The translations under genes and the position numbers were made by a program. Below are positions 24,364-34,289 of a DNA stretch of 64,000 nt, in pieces. Every line of letters begins with the position of its first letter. Position 1 is the first letter of the stretch. The DNA is from Apricaphanius iberus (lineage: Eukaryota; Chordata; Actinopteri; Cyprinodontiformes; Aphaniidae): the NCBI GenBank assembly GCA_028564705.1, contig JAPXFQ010002711.1:124001-188000 (forward strand). The letters are read 5' to 3'. Below the pieces are notes generated by a model that did no database searches, was not told where the DNA came from, and was given only the letters and a program-made list of their open reading frames with translations.

Positions 24364-26570
24364 CAGTGACGACATGTTTAGCCGCATGTTGTCATTTCAT
24401 CGATGGTTGTCTGAGTGGTGTCCAGAAAACAATGTGGGCTACATTGATAATTGGAAAACTTTTTAAGGAAAACCTGGTCTGATCCAGAGAGACGGCATCC
24501 ATCCCACTTTGGATGGAGCAGCTCTTATTTCTAGGAATCTGGACAGATTTATTAGTCCTTCAAAACACTGACAAACCAGGGTCCAGACCAGGAAGCAGAG
24601 GCGTAGTTTAACCCACCTCTCTGCAGCTTCTGTAATGTTACCAATTCATTACCCCATTGAGACAGTGTCTTGCCCACAGCCAAAATCAAACAGACTAAAA
24701 GTTAACCTGACAAAAGCAAACTATGAAAATCTCATTAAAATAAATACAACTCGGACCAAACAAGGAAATAGGGCAATTAGCTGTGGTTTACTAAACATAA
24801 GATCCCTCTCCTCAAAGACTTTATTAGTAATTGACTTTATATTCGATAATAAAATCGATCTATTTTGCCTATCAGAAACCTAGTTGAAGCAGGAGGATTT
24901 TATAATTATAAATGAGTCAACTCCTTCCAATTATCAAAATTTTCACATTCCTAGAAGTACTGGGCGAGAAGGAGGAGTTGCAACCATCTTTCATTCAGAT
25001 TTGCAAATTCGCCCCAGACCAATTATTAACTACAGCTCTTTTGAACATCCAATCCTTAGTTTTCCTAATCCAAGCTGCAAAACATTAAAACCCCTTTTGT
25101 TTGTGGTTTTGTATCGTCCACCACGCCCTTACTCTCAATTCTTGGACCAGATCTCAGATTTTTTATCTGATATAATTTTAAACACTGATCAGGTAATTAT
25201 TATGGGGGATTTTAATATTCACATGGACATTGAAAGTGATAGCCTAACTGCAGCATTTAATATTATCTTAGACTCGATTGGCTTTACTCAGAAAGTGAAG
25301 GGACCCACACACTCTGGTCAACACACTTTAGACATTGTACTGACATATGGCATTGAATGTGATGAACTAATAGTCCTCCCACATAACGCAGTGCCATCTG
25401 ACCATTTTTTGCTAACCTTTGAATTTACTTTACCCAATGTTCCAAAATCTGAAAGAAAATTTCATTACAGTAGAACTTCATCAGACAGTGCTGTAACAAG
25501 TTTTAAAGAATCTGTTCCATTCTTGCTTCTCTATCTGTCTCAGAATACCACAGTGGATGGCAGTAATTCCAACACTAACCCCTCAGAAATTGATGGTCTG
25601 GTTCAAAGTATTACTTCCTACGAGATTGGCTCCCTGGTTTAATGCAGAGTTGCGTACTTTGAAGCAGAATAGTAGGAAACTGGAGAGAAAATGGCGCTCT
25701 AAATCCTTTCTAACCTGGGAAAATAGTCTACTACTTTATAAAAAACTCCCTTCAACATGCTAGAACAGCATATTTTTCATCATTAATAGAGGTAAATAAA
25801 AACAACCCTAGGTTTCCTTTTAGTACAGTTGCCAAATTTAGACAGTCATAGCTCTGTTGAGCCAACTATTCCCTCTTCTCTCAGTAGTGATGACTTTATG
25901 GGATTCTTCATAAATAAAATAAATTCTATTAAAAATTAAATTCATTGACATTCTCCCAAACTTGATTAACTGTCGTTCAGTAAATGAAGCAGTATCAGAG
26001 AGAACTGTAGAACAATGTCAATGTATGTAGCGTTTTGATTCTGTTGAACTTTCGGAATTATCACAAATATTAGCGTCATCTAAACCCTCAACTTGTATGT
26101 TAGACCCAATACCAACCAAATTATTTAAGGGAGTGTTCCATCTGGTTACTGGCCCTATTCTAGACATGATGAATGTGTCTTAAATAAATGGATATGTACC
26201 TCAGGAATTTAAGGTTGCTGTAATTAAACCTTTACTTAAGAACCCCTCCCTGGATCAAGATGACTTAACTAACTACAGACCTATATCTAACCTTCCTTTC
26301 TTATCCAAAATTCTTGAGAAAATTGTTGCTAATCCAGTATGTGAGCATCTAAACAGCAACAACCTGTTTGAAGAATTTCAGTCAGGTTTTAGAGCTCATC
26401 ATAGCACTGAAACAGCACTGATAAAAGTTACCAATGATATATTAATGGCCTCAGATACCGGATTTCTGACTTTTCTGGTCTTGTTAGATCTCAGTGCTGC
26501 TTTTGACACAGTTGATCATAATATACTCTTAGAAAGGCTTGAACATGTTGTAGGGATCAAGGGACCAGCT
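24364..26570 (+). pseudogene. L2-clade LINE copy B, truncated at both ends
   Basis: Closely resembles copy A. It begins inside ORF1 (esterase tail, 24364-24570), keeps the ORF2 endonuclease in an open frame (24884-25642, with GDFNIHMD), then loses frame repeatedly. The reverse transcriptase is readable up to AFDTVDHN near 26520. Homology stops abruptly near 26570, before the catalytic YADD box, so the 3' half is missing. A ~30 bp internal deletion lies near 25620. Confidence 0.9.
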
Positions 26571-27012
26571 GCACTCTAGCTCCAACTCCGCTGAAGCCCG
26601 GGCCGAACACACTGTCCTCCATCAGCTTGGTCCATTATCCACCAGCAGCTGCACTCTGGCCCCAGCTCTGCTGAAGGCCAGTTCGCGCGTGAAAATAGCA
26701 TATTTGAAGCGCATCCAGTTCGCTTTGTACACGCTTCAAGGTGCGAATGTACACGCGAACAGCTAGGCGTGTGTCGCGCTTTTTAGTCGCTCCCATCGCG
26801 TTTGGTGTGGACACAGCATAAGAGAGAATGAATTTTCTTTTCCTGAATGCAAGTTCTGTTGTTTGCTTCTTTCATGATTGCCATTAGTTTTTACCATCAG
26901 TCACTTTGTTGAGCAGCTAACGGTTCGTAGAGATTATATACTGAGCCATTGCAGCCGATAAAGTTCGATTAAAATTCAGTTACATTGAGACACCAGGATA
27001 TATCTAAATAAT
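26571..27012. other. GC-rich direct repeat, then upstream region of capsid gene
   Basis: Two imperfect copies of a ~67 bp unit with AGCTGCACTCT and CTGCTGAAG lie at about 26571-26635 and 26639-26690. They are followed by a GCG-rich stretch and then A/T-rich sequence up to the capsid ATG. No minor-capsid ORF was recognised. Confidence 0.5.
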
Positions 27013-30000
27013 ATGGCGTTTTTATACAAAAAAACTACAGAAGGCACGCTGGGTGAGCTGGATATATTTTCAGCACCCATGACCCAACTTTCCGTTGAAG
27101 ACAAGATTTATACAGAAATACAACCTGTCTCGGCAATCACAGAGGGTGGTCCAATTGAATTCTTTATCCCATGAGACGGGGAAAAGTATTTAGACTTATC
27201 AGACACGTTGCTGAACCTGAGGGTGAAAATTACAAACGCGGATGGTTCAAATCTGGCTCAAGACGCAGCCGTCGGATTAATAAACTACCCTCTGAATACC
27301 ATTTTTAGTCAGTTTGATGTGACATTGGGTAACCGTCTGATCTTGCAGTCCAGTGCCAATTCCAGATCCCAATTTATAAGAGAGTCGAAGGAAGTCCACT
27401 TGCTTGGAACTTTACACGCGGACATTTTTTTCAGCGAGAGGCTTCTTTTGAACGCTCTGGATCTCAGAGTAAAATTGACCAGAGCCAGCTACTCTTTCTG
27501 TTTTACTGGTGCCTTCAAACGTAAAATTTTAGGAGCGGCTCTTTTTATTAAAAAAGTTTCTGTGTCTCCAGCGGTTCGACTGGAACATGAGACCGCTTTA
27601 CTAAAGACAAATTCTTTGTACCCACTTTCAAGGGTAAATAAAAAAACGTTTTCAATTCCTGAAAACTCACGCGTCTGTACCCAAGAAAATTTGTTTTTGG
27701 GTTTGTTACCGAAATATGTTGAATTACGATCTTAGGCAACTTTTCTCCGTTCCACCACTGCTCCAGAACTGGGTTGTAACGCTGTCTGGCTAGCACCCCT
27801 CTCATTGGTCAGTATGGCGTTCATCTACTCCAGCTCGCAACTCCGACGACTTAATCCCGTAACCACCCCTGGACTAAACATCCCCATCATTAAAGAACTT
27901 GGACTTGTTCGACGCCCTCGTTACATTCATAGAGGCTCCGGTCGAAAATTAATCTTCCATAGCCAGTCAAGCTGCTCTGCTACCAACAACATCCCATCTC
28001 TCTGGACCGCTGCACGACTAACGTGCCATCAGAGTACTTCCGCTTCAGCTACTATCAACAATGGAAATATCGCGAGATCTCTGCTTTCCAGCATGAGATC
28101 CGCAAACTCCCGGCTGGATATATTTTGTGGACTGGATTCCAAATTGCGTGGAGTGGATTTTAATGTTTTGCGCTCTGTACAGAGATTCACCCCACAGTCA
28201 AATTCGAACTTTTTAACACTCAATCCATCAACAATAAATCCACACTGATTGAAGAACACATCAGGGAGAAAGGACTTGACTCTGACAGAAACCTGGCACC
28301 AACCAGAGGTTTACTCTGCCCTAAATGAAGCCTGTCCCCCCGGCTACAGTTAGTTGGAGGCAGCTCGCAGCACTGGCCTTGGTGGTGGCCTAGCTGTCAT
28401 TTACTGACAGGACCTGCAGTTGTCTCCCATCTTGCTGCCTAAAATATCTTCCTGCATATGTCTTGCATTTAAATGTAAAACCCCATTTGCAATCACTGTT
28501 CTCCTTATCTATCGGCCCACAAAGCCAAACTCTGCCTTCATCCCAGAAATGTCTGATCTCCTTACAACACTTTGTACTACCTCTGCAAATACTATAATCC
28601 TGGGTGATGTAAACATTCATGTTGACACCCCCTCACGTCGTCCCGCTGCTGATTTTCTTCACCTGCTAGATTCCATCAACCTACAACAACACGTTGATGT
28701 CCCTACACATTGCAGCGGACAAACACTTGATCTGGTCATCTCAAACTCCTCCCACATCAGCAACCTACCGGTTTACGATCTTGGTGTTTTAGATCACAAA
28801 GTCGTGTCAATGGAGCTGCCCTTCCCCCACCCCAAACCAAAGCGACAGACCCATTTCAGAAAAATAAAAAACATTAATGCAGATGCCCTAGCCCTGGACC
28901 TTCAACTTCTCTCCTCTGGCTCTACTGATTACTTTCTATTGATGACTTTGAGGACTTCTACAACCAGTCCCTGAGCAATCTCCTGGACCTCCACGTCCAC
29001 TTAACATCCAGGTCAGTCTCATTCTCGCGTTCAGCACCCTGGTACACTGGCGAACTGCGAAAGATGAAGGTGGCTGGGCGTGTCCTTGAGCATCGGCTCA
29101 AGCCTCTGGATTGACTGTCCACAAACAGGCATACAGGGAACATAGGAGGGCATATGCTGAAGCTCTGAGGGAAGCACGTTCGACATTTTATTCCAACATC
29201 ATCAACAACAGCCCTGGTGACTCCAAGCTACATTTTTCAACAATAAATCACCTTCTCAAACCCCCCTCACCCTCCCACAAGATTGTCCAGCCGCTCTGCA
29301 CCTTCTCCGTTGCCACACAAGAGGAAGTAGAGGGCATCAAAACGAGAATGAAGTCGTCCACCTGTGCCCTCGACCCTTTCCCTTCAGCCCTGCTGAAAGC
29401 AAACATCTCTGCTATCTCTCCACTCATAATCAAGATCATAAACCACTCCCTCCTGGCTGGCCATATCCCAGCTGCATTAAAAACTGCGGTCATCAGACCT
29501 TTACTGAAAAAACCACCCTGAATCCAGAAGTTCTTTCCAATTACAGGCCCATGTCCAATCTTCCATTCCTATCAAAGGTTCTGGGAAAAATAGTTGCAGC
29601 ACAACTCTACGATCACCTCAAACACATTAAAATGTATGAAAAGTTTCAGTCTGGTTTCTGCCCTGGTCATAGCACAGAAACAGCCTTGGTCAGAGTCACC
29701 AATGACCTGCTGATGGCAGCAGATACTGGTTCCCCATCGCTACTTCTCCTCCAGGCTGGACTACTGTAATGCACTCCTCATCGAGATCTCTGGCAGGAGC
29801 ATCCAGAGACTCTAGTACATACAGAACAGTGCTGCCAGGATCCTGATGACGGTGCGCAAGCATGACCACATCACCCATTCTGAAATCTCTACATTGGCTC
29901 CCTGTCCAACTCAGAATTGAGTACAAGATTTCCCTTCTTACTCACCTGTGCATTTAGGGACAAGCCGCCCTTTACCTAAAGGAACTCCTAACCCCCAAGA

Positions 30001-30747
30001 CCTCCTCACGCACCCGGTGTGCAACCTCATACTCCCTCCAAACCCCCAGAACCAAGCTCTGCAGCATGGGTGATAGGGCCTTTGCTTCTGCTGCCCCCAG
30101 GCTGTGGAACGCCCTCCCTTACCACCTGAGGGCCCCACAGATCACAGATGTTTTTAAAAAAGACTTCAAAACATACCTTTTTAAGAAAGCATACAATTGA
30201 CATGTTTAACTTTTTTTTTTTTTTTTTTTAACTTAATTTTAACGCTCAACTTTGTAGAATTTGAGATTGTTCTAAATATAAAGTGCATTACAAATAAAAT
30301 GTATTATTATTATTATATGTGGTGATCGGTATGGTTAATCACTACACATTTACGGGTAACCTTACACTCAACCCATTTAGTTTTCATCATTATGACGCTG
30401 AATACCTGGCTTTGTGTAAGGACGGTAGACAGATACCCGCTAAACCGTCTCAGCCAAATTTTGAGCAGGATATTTCTGTGAGAGAGTTTTACAGCTTGCT
30501 CACATCCAGCGGGAGACATTTAAAAGACCTGCCTCTGAGCATACCCAGAGAGGAATATACGTATCTTGGTAACTCTGGTTACTCTTTATTCGTCTTCAAC
30601 CTGAATGCATATGAGGATTTCGATACGTTATCACCAGTTCACACAGGGAACATCAGATTGGAGCTCCAGTTTAGACAGGCTCTAGCCCACAAAGTAATCC
30701 TGCTTGTGTATGCCTGCTACGATTCTGTTTTGGAAATTGACTCATAA
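27013..30747 (+). pseudogene. Maverick/Polinton major capsid protein, split by a LINE
   Basis: Double jelly-roll major capsid protein of the Maverick/adintovirus type, often annotated in fish as F54H12.2-like. The N-terminal part starts at ATG 27013 and runs to 27719; the C-terminal part resumes at about 30315 and ends at 30747. The reading frame joins across the inserted LINE. An in-frame TGA lies at 27172 (codon 54). A segment after residue ~115 is missing relative to the family, where the frame passes directly to SKEVHLLG. Within a virion this protein would form the icosahedral shell. Here it is a dead copy. The protease gene follows after 44 bp on the same strand, the usual Maverick order. 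Confidence 0.85.
27720..30314 (+). mobile_element. L2-like LINE inserted in the capsid gene
   Basis: ATATGT occurs on both sides (27714-27719 and 30315-30320), consistent with a short target duplication. The element has the ORF2 start region (27805-28248), the endonuclease (28420-28974, ILGDVNIHVD), the N-terminal part of the reverse transcriptase (29111-29760, [34 protein letters not shown]), then jumps directly to the C-terminal part (LDYCNALL). So the catalytic core is deleted. The tail is a T-run and (ATT)n. This family differs from the copies at 1 kb and 52 kb. Confidence 0.88.
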
Positions 30748-30791
30748 AGAAGGGTCTTGGTGTATTATTATTATTAACGAACTAGTGAAAG

Positions 30792-31330
30792 ATGAACAAC
30801 CTTGAAATTGAATAATTACTCCATAACCTGCTCGGGGATCTGTTTTGTGGCGTCTGGGCATCTGATCAGCTGCCGCTGCTCTCTCCCTCGTTCCAATGGC
30901 CAGCATTTTTCATTGTCAACACCCATCTGTCTTACATGCCCGGCGAACAATGGCTGGCGTTAAGGTTAGACGAAGGCAATTGTGCAACCTTTTTCGACTC
31001 TTATGGACTACCGCTGGACTTTACTCATTACCGCCGGAGTATAATGGATTTTTTAAAACAGAGATCGTCCAAAATATTGTACTGTATCACAATCAACAAT
31101 ATCAAGAAATCCAATCGATTGTGTGTGTACAACATTTCATTTTCTATTTGTGTCACAGAGCCGCTGGTTTCTCAATGCATTACATCATTTCCAAATATTC
31201 TGAAGATGTTTACAAGAATGATTTTATGGTTTCCAAGTTTGTTAGTAAATACCAGACCTGTGTTAAAAAATCAAATCGTTTTACACCAAACACTTCTCTA
31301 CAGATGTTCCTAGACTGTTATATGTTTTAA
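30792..31330 (+). pseudogene. Maverick adenain-like cysteine protease, broken
   Basis: Resembles the adenovirus-type maturation protease found in Mavericks. The frame from ATG 30792 has a stop at codon 8 (30813-30815), then runs through the active-site His region (FFIVNTH) and the MPGEQWLA and DSYGLP motifs. After about 31075 the homology continues in another frame to the stop at 31328. The motif that should carry the nucleophilic Cys reads CVQHF, so that Cys is replaced by Phe. In the family this enzyme cleaves capsid precursors. It is inactive here on three counts. Confidence 0.85.
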
Positions 31331-31344
31331 TTTTGATGCGTGTT

Positions 31345-31400
31345 TTTAATAAATACAATGTACGACAAGTTTGTAGTAATAAATAAACTTTATTATTAGA
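31345..31400. terminator. Bidirectional poly(A) signal between convergent blocks
   Basis: AATAAA occurs on the + strand at about 31350 and 31378-31386, and TTTATT (AATAAA on minus) at about 31388-31393, exactly where the + strand capsid/protease block meets the - strand block. This layout is common in compact viral-type genomes. Confidence 0.6.
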
Positions 31401-31419
31401 TGAAAGATCCTGTGCCTCT

Positions 31420-32600
31420 ATCTGGATTATCTTTTGGCAATTTTCTCCGAAACCAAACTGAATAAGCGAAGATGGAAATGGTCAGGTGGTCTCTGAATGC
31501 TACTGATAAAATCTACTCAACTCTACCAAGCACTGGTAAGGGTCAACCGGGGTGTCAATCATGGTGATCGGGTTTCTGCTGATTGGAATGGGCAGTTACT
31601 GGAACTACCGAAAAATGGCTCAAAGATCTGAAACACGGTCGAGATTGATCACTGTTCTGGAAGCGATTGGACGGCTGAAGGAACAGCTGGATGCGTTGAT
31701 TCGTACTGATGGGACTCAGAACCAAATGCCGGGGGAGCTGGGACGCAGAACAGACGCTGTAAGAGGCGATCTGGCCGGCGCTCTGGGACTCATCCGCAAT
31801 TTGTCATCGGACTTGGAGAAACTGTCGGTACGGATTGGGGCAACTGGAAATTAATTGGATTTGGAACTATTAATCTGGGAAATAATTTGGATTTGAACTT
31901 TAATTTGAACTACAATTTGGCTGAATTAGACTACAAAAGAAACCACTGACAGACTGAAGGGACAGAGAGGAATATTTGATCTCTCCCTGCAATCCAAATA
32001 ATTTATATTTTGGCTCCCATGAAGACCTTCAACCTGGTCCTAATCAAATGTCCCTGAGAAGAATGTCAACAGAGTCTCCTCTCCCCCCGTACACCTGCAT
32101 CTACTGACGCACACACTGACATGGCTACACACACTCACATTCACACACACCGTCTTGCTGTATCCTTAATTCTCTCTCCTGCAACAGGAAGCTGGATAAC
32201 AGCGCGCCTCGATGGCAGCGCGTTAACCTGTGGACTGGAGCTCATACCTGCCCATCCTTCCTGATGTGTGATTGTTATTGTCTGAATATGTGCTTAAATG
32301 TTTGTTGGTTTAGTTTTTTTCTATTACCTGCGTTGTGAGTGCTGTACGGACCCACAACACAGTTGAGCGTTTTTTTCCCCTCACCGTGGAACCCTCCCCT
32401 ACCCAGTATTTCTCTATGTTTCATAAACGGGAGCGCCGCTCGGTGGCTGCATGCCCAACAGCGACCTGGATCTGTTTGTTGTTGTTGTTTGGTGTTGTTG
32501 TTTGTAATGATCTTGGACAGGTTGTACTGTATCTGTAAATTCCTTGTATGCGTCATACTTGTATGTGTCATACTTGGCCATTAAAGCTGATTCTGATTCT
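31420..32600 (+). mobile_element. Unclassified insertion in the Maverick, CTGATT-type tail
   Basis: Separates the protease terminator from the minus-strand block. The right end is ATTAAAGCTGATTCTGATT, a short tandem tail typical of a retroposon 3' end. An open frame at 31561-31854 (97 residues) encodes a hydrophobic N-terminus (VIGFLLIGMGSYW) and an alpha-helical, heptad-like remainder. Downstream sequence is non-coding. The left boundary is uncertain. I cannot assign a family. Confidence 0.5.
31561..31854 (+). CDS. Small predicted membrane/coiled-coil protein, unknown
   Basis: 97 residues from ATG. Residues 2-13 are hydrophobic (MVIGFLLIGMGSYW), followed by a basic stretch (NYRKMAQRSETRSR) and a Leu/Ile-rich helix with possible coiled-coil spacing (LEAIGRLKEQLDAL and LIRNLSSDLEKLSVRI). 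No family recognised. It lies within an inserted element rather than in the ordered Maverick gene set. It may be a chance frame. Confidence 0.3.
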   Translation: MVIGFLLIGMGSYWNYRKMAQRSETRSRLITVLEAIGRLKEQLDALIRTDGTQNQMPGELGRRTDAVRGDLAGALGLIRNLSSDLEKLSVRIGATGN

Positions 32601-33268
32601 AAGGAGACACTGTAACCCACTTGGGTTACATTGGTTGGTGTTTTTTCACGCAGCCCCCCTTTATCACAACCCCTGCTCCAGCGGGGAGACGGGGTTGCAG
32701 GTTTTCTTTTCTCAGTCCCAGTGTCCATGGACCACAGTTTTATTTTTTTGGTCGGGGTACCATCGTCCAATTTAATCCGTAAATATTGATCACGAGACAT
32801 CGGATTATTGATGGTTGATAAAGGGACGCTCACTTGACCCTTGTAAACAAACTCTCCGCTCGGTGTCCAACCAGCCTTTGTGAGTTTCCGCATGATGTAT
32901 TCAGCGCTCCTTCGCTCACATTTAGGTATGCTTCTTAACACATCCGTCATCACTGCGTCTTCGCCCTCCGCCTCTACCATTGGTCTTTTATCAGGTAAAT
33001 CATCTGGGGCCTTGTGAAGAGTTAGAGTGACTTGCCGATCATCTAGCTCACCTTGTTTGACTAAAGTCAGGTATTTTTGTAAAAGTGCCTAATATTTTCT
33101 GATTTTTTCATAAGGGGTAAGACCGTTATGGTTTAATATGGCCTTCATTTCTTCATTAAGATCATCCTGGGCTGTTTGTCTTATGGCGGAGGAGCTTTCA
33201 GGCAGGGTCAGTCGTCTCAGCTGGTGGGGTGAGACCAGAAACATTTTTTGAGCTTCACGTAATGTCAT
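32601..33268 (-). pseudogene. Conserved Maverick ORF, unknown function
   Basis: Starts at ATG 33268. It is open except for one in-frame TAG at 33089-33091, and remains readable to about 32600, where the inserted element cuts off the 3' end. The product is Lys-rich and Glu/Asp-rich, with a Pro/Ser/Arg-rich part near the end. A protein of this kind recurs in Mavericks between the small basic protein and the convergent terminator. Its role is unknown to me; a virion-associated protein is plausible. It lies directly downstream of the small basic protein on the same strand. Confidence 0.65.
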
Positions 33269-33270
33269 CT

Positions 33271-33608
33271 TCTTCTACTGATGGCACCAGCAATCAAATC
33301 ACCCAGGATCGGTATGACAGCGGCGAGGAGAGGAGATATTCCACCAGTTTGTGTTAATAACTGCTTTTGTTTACGTTTCAACCCAACCTTTTTATCAGCT
33401 AATAATCTAAAGGTTTTCTTTTCTTTTTCAACCTGTTACATTGCGATGGTGAAATTTTAATATGTCCGTTTAATATATTTAAGGCAATTTCACACAAAGT
33501 CTGCAGAAAGTCAGGAGAGCAGTGTGCTAAGATTTCCTTTCGTTTGTTGGGATTGGAGTTATATAACGCCTTCAGTAATGGTGCGTTTCTTTTTAAACGC
33601 GCTGACAT
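33271..33608 (-). pseudogene. Small basic protein with hydrophobic tail, frameshifted
   Basis: The frame from 33608 encodes a Lys/Arg-rich, Leu-rich protein and ends at 33399. Reading resumes without loss in another frame to about 33271, so there is a single frameshift near 33405. The second half has a basic patch (LKRKQKQLL) and then a Gly-rich hydrophobic stretch (GGISPLLAAVIPILGDLIAG) ending in RRR. The layout recalls the adenoviral core or membrane-lytic minor proteins, and similar small ORFs are common in Mavericks. Functional equivalence is inference. Confidence 0.6.
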
Positions 33609-33614
33609 GATGCC

Positions 33615-34280
33615 TTACTTGGTTTTAGGTAGGTAGACAGCCGGCAACTCTCCAGGAAGCAAGCCCGTTTGCAGTCTGAACTTTTCTGAGCACGTAGGGG
33701 TGAGGTCGACGATTAAATAGCCGTGTGGACTCTTCGTAGCATCTTCAAAACATTCCATAAAATATCTGGGTTGAGTAGGAAAAATCTGTCGTGCTAAAAC
33801 ACTGACCTGTTATCTGTCTCTTGGGTTTTTAAATAAGACCATATATTTACCTGACAAGCTAATTGTTCTTGCATGTTTCCCCTGATGGAATACATTCTGT
33901 GATAACATGAATACACTCATGTTTTTGTGATGTCTTTAGTGGGTAAATATTTTAACCACATCAGGATGCTCAGACGCCTGGATCAACACATCCTCTGAAA
34001 TAACAAGGTGCGTCTGATGGTCCGGGAATAGGTCTTCGTCCTCAAATGAATCAGGCAGTCCTTTTACAAATTTCACAGATTTATTGATCTTTTGCAATTC
34101 ACAATACATGGGTTGAAAAGACGTGTATATCCAAACCACGTTCTGAGGTACAAAATCCAAAACATGTATACAATTTTCCAATACATTTTTGCCAAACACG
34201 CATTTGCCACATCCGCTAGGGCCTGCGATTAGGCAGGAAAAGGGTATTTTAAATCTAGGGTCAAAGTCCACTTCATCCAT
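33615..34280 (-). pseudogene. Maverick FtsK/A32-like packaging ATPase, two stops
   Basis: The start ATG at 34280 gives a 221-codon frame ending at TAA 33615, the usual length. A Walker A box reads GPSGCGK at residues 19-25. A Walker-B-like stretch (HLVISEDVL) follows near residue 95. Two in-frame TAA codons, at 33936-33938 and 33810-33812, interrupt it; no frameshift is needed. Both can arise from CAA by one C-to-T change. Such ATPases power genome packaging. Its start overlaps the end of the polymerase remnant. Confidence 0.85.
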
Positions 34281-34289
34281 TTTTTAATA

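Noticed and set aside
26571..34280. A live DNA virus or an active Maverick
   Set aside because: Stops, frameshifts, a lost catalytic residue and a LINE inside the capsid gene show it is a fossil.
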